Shown here one piece after another: positions 16,932 to 26,237 of a stretch of DNA of 35,721 bases. The notes under the pieces were generated by a model. The model was not told the origin of the DNA, did no database searches, and saw nothing but the letters and a program-made list of their open reading frames with translations. Numbering within the stretch: position 1 is the stretch's first letter; each line of letters starts with the position of its first letter. Origin of the DNA: WVZH01 sp034430425. GTDB lineage: Bacteria; Chloroflexota; Anaerolineae; Anaerolineales; E44-bin32. Both the position numbers and the translations under genes were made by a program. The stretch spans positions 1-35,721 of the forward strand of contig DAOUEK010000030.1 in assembly GCA_034430425.1 (NCBI GenBank), given 5' to 3'.

Positions 16932-16960
16932 CCCTGCTTGCTGGATTCAAGACAACAAAA

Positions 16961-16991
16961 TGCCGCCCGACTGAAAACCAGTCGGGCGGCA
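16961..16991. terminator. Bidirectional intrinsic terminator between queG and the LysM gene
   Basis: A perfect 13-bp stem, TGCCGCCCGACTG (16961-16973) with its complement at 16979-16991, closes a 5-nt loop AAAAC. Read on the minus strand it is followed by TTTTGTTGTC, a good U-tract; on the plus strand by a weaker GGAAATTTTC. It lies between two converging genes. Confidence 0.85.
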
Positions 16992-17025
16992 GGAAATTTT
17001 CTCTTGGTTTGACGATCGCGCGCGG

Positions 17026-17721
17026 TCATTCCGGTGTGGCGGAAGGCGTACCCTGTCCTGGGGTAACCGTAGGTGTCGGTGTGGCGATATTGACCGGCAC
17101 GAGTATGATTTGACCAACACCGATGTCATTCGGGTCCTCGATATCGTTGGCATCGGCAATCGCCTCCGCCGTGCTGTTAAACTGCGCAGCGATCGATTCG
17201 AGCGTGTCGTTTGGTTGGACCTGGTATTCGATCCGCTGTCCTGGCAACAGATTTTCTGGCAAGGGGGTTTTCGTTGGCAAGACATCTTCCGAGCCGGGGA
17301 TAACCAAATTCTGCCCCACATATATCTCATCCGCTGCCTGGATATTGTTCACCGACATCAGGAGTGCGATGCCATCCAACCCAAATTGCTCGGCGATCGT
17401 CCCAAGTGAATCTCCTGGTTCAACCGTATAAGTTATCGGTCCCGACGGTGTGGGGGTATCGGAAGGCGGCAAGGTAAGCGTAATCGTCGGTGTTTCCGTC
17501 GCTGGTAGCGGGGTTGATGTTTCCGTAGCTGTTGGTGTTTTGCTGGCCAGAAAGCCAGGCAGTGACGGCGGATTATCCCCTGTCAGCCAAAGAACGACCA
17601 TGAAGACTCCAACGACAAGAAGCACGACTGCAAGTCCCCCTATTACCAGTGGCACCAAACGATCTCTACGACGTCTGTATGCCAGAATCACATCTGCAAC
17701 ATTCGGTTCTTGTTCAGACAT
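17026..17721 (-). CDS. Membrane-anchored protein with two LysM domains
   Basis: Probably binds peptidoglycan or another N-acetylglucosamine polymer at the cell surface. The 231-residue protein has a short basic cytoplasmic start (RRRRDRL), one membrane helix (about 23-46, LVPLVIGGLAVVLLVVGVFMVVLWL), a Thr/Pro-rich linker, a first LysM at about 96-143 (YTVEPGDSLGTIAEQFG to GQNLVIP), and a second at about 165-212 (YQVQPNDTLESIAAQFN to GQIILVPV), then another Thr/Pro tail. No catalytic domain is present, so it is an anchor or scaffold. GGAGGGGAG stands about 9 nt before the ATG. It follows the esterase gene by 108 bp on the same strand and may be co-transcribed with it. Confidence 0.92.
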   Translation of the reverse strand: MSEQEPNVADVILAYRRRRDRLVPLVIGGLAVVLLVVGVFMVVLWLTGDNPPSLPGFLASKTPTATETSTPLPATETPTITLTLPPSDTPTPSGPITYTVEPGDSLGTIAEQFGLDGIALLMSVNNIQAADEIYVGQNLVIPGSEDVLPTKTPLPENLLPGQRIEYQVQPNDTLESIAAQFNSTAEAIADANDIEDPNDIGVGQIILVPVNIATPTPTVTPGQGTPSATPE

Positions 17722-17829
17722 GTCCTATCACTCCCCTCCAGCATGGAGTTGACAAATTACTCCTTCGGCGCGTTTCATTGTACCTGAATTCAAGCCATAT
17801 GGGAGCTTTAATGTTAGGCGCGTCTAATT

Positions 17830-18795
17830 CTATTCTGTCCACATTTCGGAGAGAAAGACCAGCACTTCGTCGAAAACCAAAACCCAACCTTCGGCATCGT
17901 GGCCGCCTTGTGTGTATATATAGGTATGCAGAATGCCGTACTGCTCGAGAGTAGAATCAAGCCTCTCTGTTGCTTGCCGGAACGAGGGTTCAGCTTTGCC
18001 GGCGCTGAGAAAAATCCCTGACGGCAGGTCTCGATCTTCGCTGGCGAGAATGAAGGGATCGTAAGGCGGGCGGGCATAATTCACGTTCAACGCCGGACTC
18101 AAAGCGATCACGCTGTCGAATACATCTGCATGACGGAAAGTAATTTCCAATGCCCAAACACCACCCCGCGAGATGCCGGCCAGCGCATGTGCATCCGGGC
18201 GAGGATCGACTCGATACTCCCTTTCGATATACGGAAGGAGATCTTCGATGAATTCGATTTCGTAAGAATTCGGGCCGCCATCAGTGCTGGTAAAGAGCGG
18301 CTCCGGAGCGCGCGGCATGACGATTAAAAACCCGGGGAGCGAGTTGGTAGAGATCGCTCGATCCACCCACTCCACAAAACCCAACTCGACCCAATGGTTC
18401 TCGTCAAACGGAAAGCCATGCAAAAGAAAAAGAGTGGGATAGCTGCGCTCTGCTTCCGGATAACACGGCGGTAGATAGATCAAATAGGGCACCTGCTTCT
18501 TCAACAGGGTGCTTGTGTATTCACCTTGTTCCACGCGGCCGGGTTGTCCCAGACAAGCCGGTGTGGGACTTAATGTAGCTGTGAGGCTTGGAGCCGGTGT
18601 CTTCGACGGCGGGATGGTTTTGGCTGCACGTGGTGTATTCGTCTTTTGCGGTGTACGAGTAGCATCTGCGCTTCCCCCGTCAGGATTACAGCTCATGCAG
18701 CCAAGCAGGAGAAGGATACACCCCAGCACAGACAGAATGTGATACACCCCCTGTCCACACCCAATGAAGGTATGCTTTACGTTGCTTGTTGACAT
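17830..18795 (-). CDS. Esterase-family alpha/beta hydrolase lipoprotein
   Basis: Predicted surface hydrolase of the esterase D / feruloyl-esterase type (Esterase PF00756). From the ATG at 18795 it has 321 residues and begins with a lipoprotein signal (VLGCILLLLGC, then MSCNPDGG) and a Thr/Pro linker. The core shows TLFLLHGFPFDENHWVELG (oxyanion region), the nucleophile elbow G-I-S-R-G in ALAGISRGGVWALE, and the probable catalytic histidine in YTQGGHDAEGW near the end. An upstream extension to 18963 is open but would bury the signal peptide and overlap the miaB promoter, so I did not use it. The substrate is unknown; an ester of a polysaccharide or phenolic compound would suit the family. Confidence 0.88.
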   Translation of the reverse strand: MSTSNVKHTFIGCGQGVYHILSVLGCILLLLGCMSCNPDGGSADATRTPQKTNTPRAAKTIPPSKTPAPSLTATLSPTPACLGQPGRVEQGEYTSTLLKKQVPYLIYLPPCYPEAERSYPTLFLLHGFPFDENHWVELGFVEWVDRAISTNSLPGFLIVMPRAPEPLFTSTDGGPNSYEIEFIEDLLPYIEREYRVDPRPDAHALAGISRGGVWALEITFRHADVFDSVIALSPALNVNYARPPYDPFILASEDRDLPSGIFLSAGKAEPSFRQATERLDSTLEQYGILHTYIYTQGGHDAEGWVLVFDEVLVFLSEMWTE

Positions 18796-18914
18796 GATTT
18801 GGAACAATCCCTTTCCATCACGAATCCCAATCATACCGCAACTCGGCCCTCTAAGCTCAAACACCCGGGAAGGATAGGCATTTTCTTTCCTCCTCTCGAT
18901 GCGGCGCCCTCCAT

Positions 18915-18944
18915 CCGACAAATCAGACCTGGTTGGGTTATAAT
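18915..18944 (+). promoter_or_regulatory. Promoter of miaB, apparently leaderless
   Basis: CCGACA at 18915-18920, an 18-bp spacer and a perfect TATAAT at 18939-18944. Only 7 nt separate the -10 box from the miaB ATG at 18952, and there is no Shine-Dalgarno sequence, so the transcript should begin at or next to the start codon. Confidence 0.55.
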
Positions 18945-18951
18945 CATCTCC

Positions 18952-20304
18952 ATGAAGTATCACATCTGGACTGCCGGCTGTCAGATGAACGTCGCTGATT
19001 CCCAGCGTGTTGCCTCCGCACTGGAGCAGCTGGGCTACGATCTATCCGAAGATATCCATACTGCGGACGTGATCGTGCTGAATACCTGCGTCGTGCGCCA
19101 GAGCGCCGAAGACAAGGCCTACGGCAGACTCCAGTCGTTGAAACCATTGAAACAACAGAATCCCGAACTTGTCATCAACCTCATGGGATGCCTGGTTGGG
19201 GTGAAAGACAATCCCAAACTTCACAAAGTGTTTCCGCACGTCGACGTCTTCTCCCCGCCTTCCGATCCAGATACACTGATCAAGTACCTGTTGTTGAAAG
19301 ACAGCCATGAAATCGATCGAACAGAGACCGAACGCCGCCACTCCATCATGGACGGGGATCTGCAGTTGCCCCGCGCCCAGCGCGGTCGAACCGTATCGGC
19401 CTTCATTCCTGTGGTCTTTGGTTGTTCTCATGCCTGTTCGTACTGCGTCATTCCCTACCGCCGCGGCGTGGAGTACAGCCGGCCGCTCGCCGAGGTCGTC
19501 ACGGAAGTGCGTGCGCTTACCGGCCAGGGCGTACGTGAAGTAACCTTGCTGGGACAGATAGTCGATCGCTATGGAAAAGATCTCGACAACGGGGAAACCC
19601 TCAGCAGCCTGCTGCACGCCGTGCATGCGGTCGACGGCACCGAACGCATTCGTTTCCTGACCTCCCATCCCAACTGGATGAACGAGGAATTATTAGACAC
19701 CGTTGCGGAGCTGCCCAAGGTCTGCGAGCACATCGAAGTGCCCGTGCAATCCGGTGACGATGAAATATTGCGGCGCATGAAGCGCGGCTACAGCGTTGAT
19801 GATTACCGGCGTTTGATCGAACGCATCCGCAAGCGCATACCCAACGTGTCCATCGCCACCGACATCATCGTCGGTTTCCCGGGCGAAACTGAAACCCAAT
19901 TCCAGCACACGTACGACCTGCTGGCCGAACTTCATATGGATGTGGCCCATCTGGCCCGTTATTCACCGCGGCCGGACACCGTCTCTGCTCGGCGCATGCC
20001 GGACGATGTGCCCGACGAAGAGAAAATGCGACGCTTTCGGGCATTGGAAACCCTGCAAGCAGAGATCGCTGCGGAAATCAACGCCGGCTACCAGGACCAA
20101 ACCGTCGAAGTGCTGGTCGAGGAAATTCATCGCGGCCGCTGGAAAGGCCGCACACGCACGAATAAACTGGTGTTCTTCGACTCCGAAGAAGATCTGCTGG
20201 GCAAATTGGTGCCGGTACGTGTCGGGTGGACCGGTCCCTGGTCGCTGATCGCATCCTGCGCAGCTGCCGAAGAGGTCCACGCAGACATCACCTCCCCGCA
20301 TTGA
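18952..20304 (+). CDS. miaB: tRNA-2-methylthio-N6-dimethylallyladenosine synthase (MiaB)
   Basis: Radical-SAM methylthiotransferase that makes ms2i6A at position 37 of tRNAs. From the ATG at 18952 (MKYHIWTAGCQMN) it has 450 residues, normal for MiaB. The N-terminal MTTase domain has its three cluster cysteines in TAGCQMN, LNTCVVR and MGCLVG. The radical-SAM domain has CSHACSYC (CxxxCxxC) and the family segment HIEVPVQSGDDEILRRMKRGY. A TRAM domain ends the protein (QTVEVLVEEIHRGRWKGRTRTNKLVFF). The frame is open to 18799, but the TATAAT promoter lies inside that extension. The esterase lipoprotein is divergent. Assignment to MiaB rather than MtaB or RimO rests on the overall sequence and TRAM end and is fairly secure. 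Confidence 0.94.
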   Translation: MKYHIWTAGCQMNVADSQRVASALEQLGYDLSEDIHTADVIVLNTCVVRQSAEDKAYGRLQSLKPLKQQNPELVINLMGCLVGVKDNPKLHKVFPHVDVFSPPSDPDTLIKYLLLKDSHEIDRTETERRHSIMDGDLQLPRAQRGRTVSAFIPVVFGCSHACSYCVIPYRRGVEYSRPLAEVVTEVRALTGQGVREVTLLGQIVDRYGKDLDNGETLSSLLHAVHAVDGTERIRFLTSHPNWMNEELLDTVAELPKVCEHIEVPVQSGDDEILRRMKRGYSVDDYRRLIERIRKRIPNVSIATDIIVGFPGETETQFQHTYDLLAELHMDVAHLARYSPRPDTVSARRMPDDVPDEEKMRRFRALETLQAEIAAEINAGYQDQTVEVLVEEIHRGRWKGRTRTNKLVFFDSEEDLLGKLVPVRVGWTGPWSLIASCAAAEEVHADITSPH

Positions 20305-20679
20305 TCTTTGCGTTAATTAACGCGAGAATAACTCCATTACTTCCTATTAACTTCCGGGTGGCTGGATTGATGCGAGGCTTCACCGAACGCTCAATTCGCT
20401 CACGAACAACGAGATAAACCAGCAGGTTCAATTTCATAAAGTCGGTATCCTAATCAACACAGCGAATATATCTCAGCGAATGCGTGTGTCCGTACGTGTC
20501 ACAAAATGTCGCTCTCAACCGTTTCAGAAGTGTATAACCCGTTAACCGGGAGGAGGTTCATCGCCGCCACATGCGTTTAACCAGCGAGTGACCAGCTCGA
20601 TATGAGTCGTTTACTCTATTTCAGTTCAATGACCAACAACCATACCTGGAACTCAACTGCGTGAAGGAGTTAGAAAATC
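20305..20679. other. 375-bp intergenic region before the CSLREA block
   Basis: No gene is seen here. A perfect 14-bp palindrome GCGTTAATTAACGC lies at 20310-20323, just after the miaB stop. A weak dyad CCCG-TTAAC-CGGG is at 20538-20550, followed by a GGAGGAGG. AAGGAG before the next ATG is the ribosome binding site of the CSLREA protein at 20680. I could not identify a convincing promoter. Confidence 0.6.
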
Positions 20680-23334
20680 ATGAGGAAAAAGTATTTCATC
20701 ATCGCACTGCTCTGTGCATCGACTTTTGTCGTATTGGCCGCTTTAATCACTCCGATCGCAGCCAACGCTAACGGCGATTATGTAAAGGTCAACACTCGCG
20801 ACGACAACAATGACGGCGTCTGTGACTCCAATCATTGCTCCCTACGTGAAGCCATCAACCACTCGAACGACACGCCAGGCACCCAGACGATCCTCTTCGA
20901 CATTCCGGACACCGGCACCTACGCCATCATCCAGCTATGCAGTCCACTTCCGGACATCCTCGAGCCGGTTGTCATCGATGGCACTTCTCCGCCCGGCTCA
21001 CTTGGGCCTCCCAAAGTAGTGATCAAACCCTGGGATCCGAATAATCTTCCCCAATGCCCATGCAGCCCACCACCATACGGATTCTGGATCGAAGCGGACG
21101 GCGTCATTATCCGCGGCGTGAGTATGGTCGGATTTTTTGATTTCCAGGCTGTGGCGTCCGGTGCGATCGTCGTCGACAACGCTGTTAATACACTCATCGA
21201 ATACAATCACCTGGGCGTCTATCCAGCCGGATTTGTTGAGGGGAACTTGAATGGCGTACTCATACGCGACGATCAAACCACGGTGCGCAACAACGTGATC
21301 TCCGCCAACTGGTACGGTATTCAGGTTAGGGCTGATGACACGCTCATACAGGGGAATTTCATCGGTACCGATATCGCAGGCGCGACGACGAGTTTGTCCC
21401 TCTTGAACCAGACCGGAATCTACCTGACGTTGCAAAGCGATGCCACGACCATCGGCGGGGTCAATCCCGAGGAGATGAATCTGATCTCTGGAAACTCGAT
21501 CGGCATAGATGTTTGCGAGGACAACAACACCATCCTAGGCAATCGCATCGGAACCGACCTTTCCGGCACGATGGACTTGGGCAATTCCAACGGAATCCTC
21601 GTCAGCAGCAGTAACAATACCATCGCCGGCAACCTGATCTCAGGGAACTCGATAGGACTTGGTTTCGGCACTGCGGGTGATGGCAACATCGTCCAGGGCA
21701 ACAAAATCGGCACAGATATCAGTGGCAGCCAACCACTTGGGAATGCCGCCAACAACTATCATGGAATTGGGATTAGTGGCCAGAACAACATCATCGGCGG
21801 GTTGAACCCCGGAGAGGGTAATCTAATCGCCTACAATCTCTACGAGGGGATTAAATTCAGTATGGATGCGAGTGAAAATGTAGTCAGCGGAAATACAATC
21901 TGGAACAACGAAACTGGCGTGGTGGTTGAAACGGATCCATGGGACACTGCATTAAGAAATACGCTAACGCAGAATAGTATCTTCGCTAACAACGATCTTG
22001 GCATCGATCTGGAGCCCGCAGGAATTTCTCTGAACGACCCCGGTGACGCCGACAGCGGCGGCAACACCGTCTTGAATTTCCCGGTCCTCAACGCAGGCCT
22101 CAATGGCGTGGGCGGAAGCGCCTGTCCCGGCTGCACCGTCGAACTCTTTTACAGCGACGATGATCCCTCCGGTTACGGCGAAGGTGAAACCTTCATCGAA
22201 GGTGCCATCGCCGATTCGAACGGTGATTTCATGTTTCCCATGAATCTAGCCCTTTCGCACTGCTCCCGCTTTACCGCCACGGCGACGGACATCCAGGGAA
22301 ACACCTCCGAGTTTTCGGAAAATGTGGAGTTCGGTATTTGTCTGGCGTTCAGCCCCTGGGAGCTATTCGGCCCGCTGCTGCTTCTGGGACTGAGCATCGC
22401 AATCGGAGCTCTGGCGGGAAGGTCCCCCGGTATTCATGGACGCACAGCGCTTGCTGTTGCCGGGATCGTCGGTATCGGACTGGCAGGCGGCTTGTTCGTT
22501 ATCTTGCGAAGTCCAGCCCAAACCCCCATGGAGCAGCCAGCAGCATTGGAGCCATGGGCAGGTTTGCCATCCTGCAGCGATTACATCGAACCGGACAGTT
22601 TGACCCCCGCCGAAGGGACGGTCTTCGAGTTGGAGGAAAACCCCAAGTTGTCCTGGTCGCCGCTCGAAAACATGCTCCCCGAATCGGTTCGCTGGACGGT
22701 CGAGCTTTCCCGGCACCCCGATCCGGCGCTGAGCCAGAGCACGAGTGAAGACTACCTGGCATTTTCCAGCTTCGCGCTACAATCAGAACCGGGTGAGATT
22801 TACAAGTGGCGTCTCGGCGGAGAGACGGGTGGATCCGAGGACGGCAGCTGGCTGCCCTTCTGTGCGCCCACGGATTGGCTGCCCTTTCAGTTCGAGCGCC
22901 CTGTCGTCTCTGCAGAGCCCTCCGACACACCCGAACCGACCATAACGCCAACACCAACATCGACACCTACGCCTGATGTATGTATCTACACAGCACCTAT
23001 AGATACACATTGTCGAAAAAGCGATTACAAAGAATCAGATGGAATTTCGTTTCTCTATCAAGAAGAAAGCGCTGTACTGCTGGCCCTCAACCCGGAATAC
23101 ACGTATGGACAGTTCGAACTCAACCAAAAATTGTGCTGGATCTGGCTGGGTCTGCTGGATGGGCCGGAAAATCCATTTGGCACGTGCAACGTCCCCATCG
23201 TCGATCCCCCAGCAGCGCCAACCGAAACGCCGCTGGCATGCAGTCCGGATCTGGATCCAGATGCCTGTGAACTGGCTGGTGGCCATATGAGCGATACGCT
23301 CACCACGGCACCCTATTGTGTCTGCCCGGATTGA
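20680..23334 (+). CDS. CSLREA-domain beta-helix surface protein, paralog 1
   Basis: Secreted or surface protein of 884 residues; function not known. A signal peptide (MRKKYFIIALLCASTFVVLA, cleavage likely near ANANG) is followed by VNTRDDNNDGVCDSNHCSLREA, the CSLREA N-terminal motif with C53. Residues about 100-430 are a right-handed parallel beta-helix, with many NTIxGN / GNxIGTD turns. Next is a compact domain ending DPSGYGEGETF to GNTSEFSENVEFG, then two hydrophobic helices (about 555-611), an Ig/Fn3-like domain (LSWSPLENMLPESVRWTVEL), a Thr/Pro linker and an eight-cysteine C-terminal domain from C768 with CWIWLGLLDGP. First of three tandem paralogs. Beta-helix proteins often bind or cut polysaccharides, but no catalytic site is recognisable. 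AAGGAG precedes the ATG. Confidence 0.88.
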   Translation: MRKKYFIIALLCASTFVVLAALITPIAANANGDYVKVNTRDDNNDGVCDSNHCSLREAINHSNDTPGTQTILFDIPDTGTYAIIQLCSPLPDILEPVVIDGTSPPGSLGPPKVVIKPWDPNNLPQCPCSPPPYGFWIEADGVIIRGVSMVGFFDFQAVASGAIVVDNAVNTLIEYNHLGVYPAGFVEGNLNGVLIRDDQTTVRNNVISANWYGIQVRADDTLIQGNFIGTDIAGATTSLSLLNQTGIYLTLQSDATTIGGVNPEEMNLISGNSIGIDVCEDNNTILGNRIGTDLSGTMDLGNSNGILVSSSNNTIAGNLISGNSIGLGFGTAGDGNIVQGNKIGTDISGSQPLGNAANNYHGIGISGQNNIIGGLNPGEGNLIAYNLYEGIKFSMDASENVVSGNTIWNNETGVVVETDPWDTALRNTLTQNSIFANNDLGIDLEPAGISLNDPGDADSGGNTVLNFPVLNAGLNGVGGSACPGCTVELFYSDDDPSGYGEGETFIEGAIADSNGDFMFPMNLALSHCSRFTATATDIQGNTSEFSENVEFGICLAFSPWELFGPLLLLGLSIAIGALAGRSPGIHGRTALAVAGIVGIGLAGGLFVILRSPAQTPMEQPAALEPWAGLPSCSDYIEPDSLTPAEGTVFELEENPKLSWSPLENMLPESVRWTVELSRHPDPALSQSTSEDYLAFSSFALQSEPGEIYKWRLGGETGGSEDGSWLPFCAPTDWLPFQFERPVVSAEPSDTPEPTITPTPTSTPTPDVCIYTAPIDTHCRKSDYKESDGISFLYQEESAVLLALNPEYTYGQFELNQKLCWIWLGLLDGPENPFGTCNVPIVDPPAAPTETPLACSPDLDPDACELAGGHMSDTLTTAPYCVCPD

Positions 23335-23426
23335 GATACGCAGATGAATGGAAAGACGGACCCCGAAACGCGCATTTCCTCATCAGGGAGATGTCCGCAA
23401 GCAAGTCAGAAGCCTTGGAGATGAAA

Positions 23427-26162
23427 ATGAAGAACAAACGGATCTTATACCTGACCCTCGCCGTTACATCAGCACTACTCGCTCTTGTCATACAGCCCAC
23501 GGTTTCCGGCTACGCCGGAGGGGGCATCATCGAAGTCAACACGGTGGACGACAACGACGACGGTGTCTGCAATGCGACGCACTGCTCGCTGCGTGAGGCG
23601 ATCAACTGGGCCAACACCATGCCCGGCACGCCCACGATCACTTTCAACATCGCCGGAGTCGGCCCGCACATCATCGACCTCTGCCACACCCTGCCGCAGC
23701 TGACGAGTTCGGGCACGACCATCGACGGAACGACTGAACCAAGCTATTCCGGAACACCCGTCGTGGTCATACATCCGGCCTTTCTTTCAAACACCCCACC
23801 GCCGCTGACCCACGTCCCTGCATGTCTTCCGCCGTCCGTTGGTCTGTGGATCGGAGCCAACGATATCACCGTGAGAGGCTTGAGCATTGTTGGTTTTCGC
23901 CAGACCTGGCCGGCGATCGCCGCCGGGATCGTGGTTACTAGCGGCAGTAACACTCTTATCGATGCAAACTACATCGGTCTGGACGCCAGCGGTTCGCCGG
24001 ACGGCAACCGGGATGGGATTCTCCTCGGCTCGTCCGGTCAGATGATTCTTCACAACACTATCTCCGGCAACGACAACGGCATCCACATACGCGTCGGTGA
24101 ACAGAGGATTTTCGCCAACCGCATCGGCACCGATTTCTCCGGGAGTTCGAGCGGGACCGGCATGGGCAATTACCGCGGCATTCACATCGAACCAGCTGCT
24201 GATGCCAACATCATGGGATCATCCGATCCCGCACATAAGAACGTGATCTCCGGGAATACCGCCGTCGGGATTGATGTGGAATCCGATGACAACATCATCC
24301 AGGGCAACCATATCGGCTGCAACCTTGCCGGCGATGCTGCGCTGGGCCAGCAGGAAGGCGTGGTACTCGGCGGAAACAGCAATTTACTCGGCGGAAACAA
24401 TGCCGGCGACGGCAATCTGATCTCCGGAAACGACATCGACGGCGTTATCATCGGCTGGGATTCCAGCGGTCATCAAATCCTGGGCAACATCATCGGAGCC
24501 GACGCCAGCGGCACCGCTCCCCTGGGGAATTTCGTCGGCATATTCACAATCGGCGGAGACAACATCGTCATCGGCAATAATTCCGCTCTGGGGGGCAATC
24601 TCGTCGCATTCAACGGCCACCACGGGATCATGCTTCTCTCCCAGGCAAAGACCTATCACATCGCCGGTAACACGATCACGCAGAACGGCGGTGATGGCAT
24701 TACCTTAGGGACCTTCTCGGCCAATCCCGACGTCCCAGAGCAGATTACGATTAATCGCAACAGCATCTTCGACAATGGCGAATTGGGCGTAGATTTATTT
24801 CCGGACGGCGTCACGCTCAACGATCCGGGTGATGCCGATACGGGCGCCAACACGCTGCTCAATTTCCCCGAACTCAGCCAGGTGACGGCCAGCAATGCGC
24901 TGGGGACGGCTTGCACCGGCTGCCGTGTGGAGGCCTTCATCGCCGATGACGACCCCTCCGGATACGGCGAAGGCATGACCTTCGTCGGGGAAGCGTTCAC
25001 CGATTCTTCCGGCAACTTCAGCGTTCCGCTGGATGTGAACCTGGTCTCCACCTGCAACCTCATTACTATGCGAGCGACAGATGGATCTGGCAACAGCTCC
25101 GAGTTCTCGAAAAACATGCGCGTTTCACCTTGCTTCTCGCTGCCTCTGCCATGGCTTTTCGCACCACCGATCCTGCTGGGTTTCCTGGGATTGCTCGGAG
25201 GCCGCCGCGCAGGAAGGGGTAAGCCGGGCTTGGCCGCCGCCGGCGGGGCAGCCATCGGCGCCGGGATTGGCGGCGGACTCATCATCCTGGCGATCGTGCT
25301 GCCGTTCGTGCACATCGAAAAACCACAAGGAGAAGAAAGCTTGCCTGCCGTGCAGCTGCCCTGCGATCGATTCCTCGATCCGGCGCAGCTCTCACCGTCA
25401 GATGGATCGATATTCGAGATCGATACGAACGGTTGGGATTTCACCTGGAGTCCATCTCCCGAGATGCCGGAAGGCGAATTCCGCTGGCTCGTCGAGCTGG
25501 TCTCGCCGGATGGCAGCATCCAGCAATTAACGACAATTGGAAACGCTCTGCCCTTCCTGTCCTTCGATGTTGAAATCTCACAAGGCGCGGATTTCTCCTG
25601 GCGTCTCAGCGCCGAACAGGCCATCCCCGGAACGAACCGCTGGGAGCCTTTCTGCCGGCAGATCGGCTGGCGCAACTTCCAGTTCGGGGAACGCCCGCCG
25701 CTCAACGCACCACCCTGGACGCCCGACGAGTGGAGCGAACCCGAAGACACGCCGACGCCGACATCGACCCCCACAGAGACTCTCACACCGACTCCCGAGG
25801 AATTGGTTTGTGTGTATGAGGCGCTGAAGAACTCGAACTGCCGCGCCAGCGACTATTCGGAAGCAGCCCAAATATCAATTCTTATGCAGGGAGAGACGGC
25901 CGAACTTCTGGCCTTGAATCCCGAGTTCTCCCATGGCCAGTTCAACCTCGGTCAGGGAGCGTGCTGGATATGGCTTGGTTTGCTGGATGGCCCTGACAAT
26001 CCCTACGACAACTGCGACGTGTCGGTCGTTGATCCACCGCCTCCACCAACAGCAACGCCACAAACATGCACTGCGGATTTGGACGAGGATGCTTGCATCG
26101 CCAGCGGAGGTTACTGGCCATCAGGCGCACTCGATAGGCCATACTGCATCTGTCCGGAATGA
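23427..26162 (+). CDS. CSLREA-domain beta-helix surface protein, paralog 2
   Basis: Second tandem copy, 911 residues from the ATG at 23427. I chose that start because GGAG lies 6 nt before it and the protein then begins with a clean signal peptide (MKNKRILYLTLAVTSALLALV); the ATG at 23421 is also possible, while the open frame back to 23316 overlaps the previous gene. The architecture matches paralog 1: CSLREA at C53 (VNTVDDNDDGVCNATHCSLREA), beta-helix (SNTLIDANYIGLD, NIIQGNHIGC), DDDPSGYGEGMTF domain, transmembrane pair (about 571-630, glycine/alanine-rich second helix), Ig-like domain, Thr/Pro linker, and the eight-cysteine domain from C795. The 92 bp after paralog 1 hold no visible terminator, so co-transcription is likely. 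Confidence 0.88.
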   Translation: MKNKRILYLTLAVTSALLALVIQPTVSGYAGGGIIEVNTVDDNDDGVCNATHCSLREAINWANTMPGTPTITFNIAGVGPHIIDLCHTLPQLTSSGTTIDGTTEPSYSGTPVVVIHPAFLSNTPPPLTHVPACLPPSVGLWIGANDITVRGLSIVGFRQTWPAIAAGIVVTSGSNTLIDANYIGLDASGSPDGNRDGILLGSSGQMILHNTISGNDNGIHIRVGEQRIFANRIGTDFSGSSSGTGMGNYRGIHIEPAADANIMGSSDPAHKNVISGNTAVGIDVESDDNIIQGNHIGCNLAGDAALGQQEGVVLGGNSNLLGGNNAGDGNLISGNDIDGVIIGWDSSGHQILGNIIGADASGTAPLGNFVGIFTIGGDNIVIGNNSALGGNLVAFNGHHGIMLLSQAKTYHIAGNTITQNGGDGITLGTFSANPDVPEQITINRNSIFDNGELGVDLFPDGVTLNDPGDADTGANTLLNFPELSQVTASNALGTACTGCRVEAFIADDDPSGYGEGMTFVGEAFTDSSGNFSVPLDVNLVSTCNLITMRATDGSGNSSEFSKNMRVSPCFSLPLPWLFAPPILLGFLGLLGGRRAGRGKPGLAAAGGAAIGAGIGGGLIILAIVLPFVHIEKPQGEESLPAVQLPCDRFLDPAQLSPSDGSIFEIDTNGWDFTWSPSPEMPEGEFRWLVELVSPDGSIQQLTTIGNALPFLSFDVEISQGADFSWRLSAEQAIPGTNRWEPFCRQIGWRNFQFGERPPLNAPPWTPDEWSEPEDTPTPTSTPTETLTPTPEELVCVYEALKNSNCRASDYSEAAQISILMQGETAELLALNPEFSHGQFNLGQGACWIWLGLLDGPDNPYDNCDVSVVDPPPPPTATPQTCTADLDEDACIASGGYWPSGALDRPYCICPE

Positions 26163-26199
26163 TGCTGATATCCAACAAATTCATACCCGGCTAGTGAAC

Positions 26200-26222
26200 A
26201 ACACTTCGACTCTTGAAGTGTT
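26200..26222 (+). other. Intergenic hairpin between CSLREA paralogs 2 and 3
   Basis: AACACTTC (26200-26207) and GAAGTGTT (26215-26222) form a perfect 8-bp stem with a 7-nt loop, directly before the AAGGAG ribosome binding site of paralog 3. There is no U-tract, so it is more likely an mRNA processing, stability or attenuation element than a full terminator. Confidence 0.45.
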
Positions 26223-26237
26223 ACAAGGAGCATATGC

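Noticed and set aside
20310..20323. Palindrome GCGTTAATTAACGC as terminator of miaB
   Set aside because: The stem has no loop, its centre is AT-rich and no T-tract follows, so it is not a convincing intrinsic terminator.
20571..20591. Six-codon reading frame MRLTSE as a leader peptide for the CSLREA block
   Set aside because: The GGAGG is 15 nt from the ATG, which is too far, and no codon run or attenuator structure follows.
24656..25786. 376-residue open frame on the minus strand
   Set aside because: It lies wholly opposite CSLREA paralog 2, which has clear domains. The antisense product is Ser/Pro-rich with no domain or ribosome binding site.
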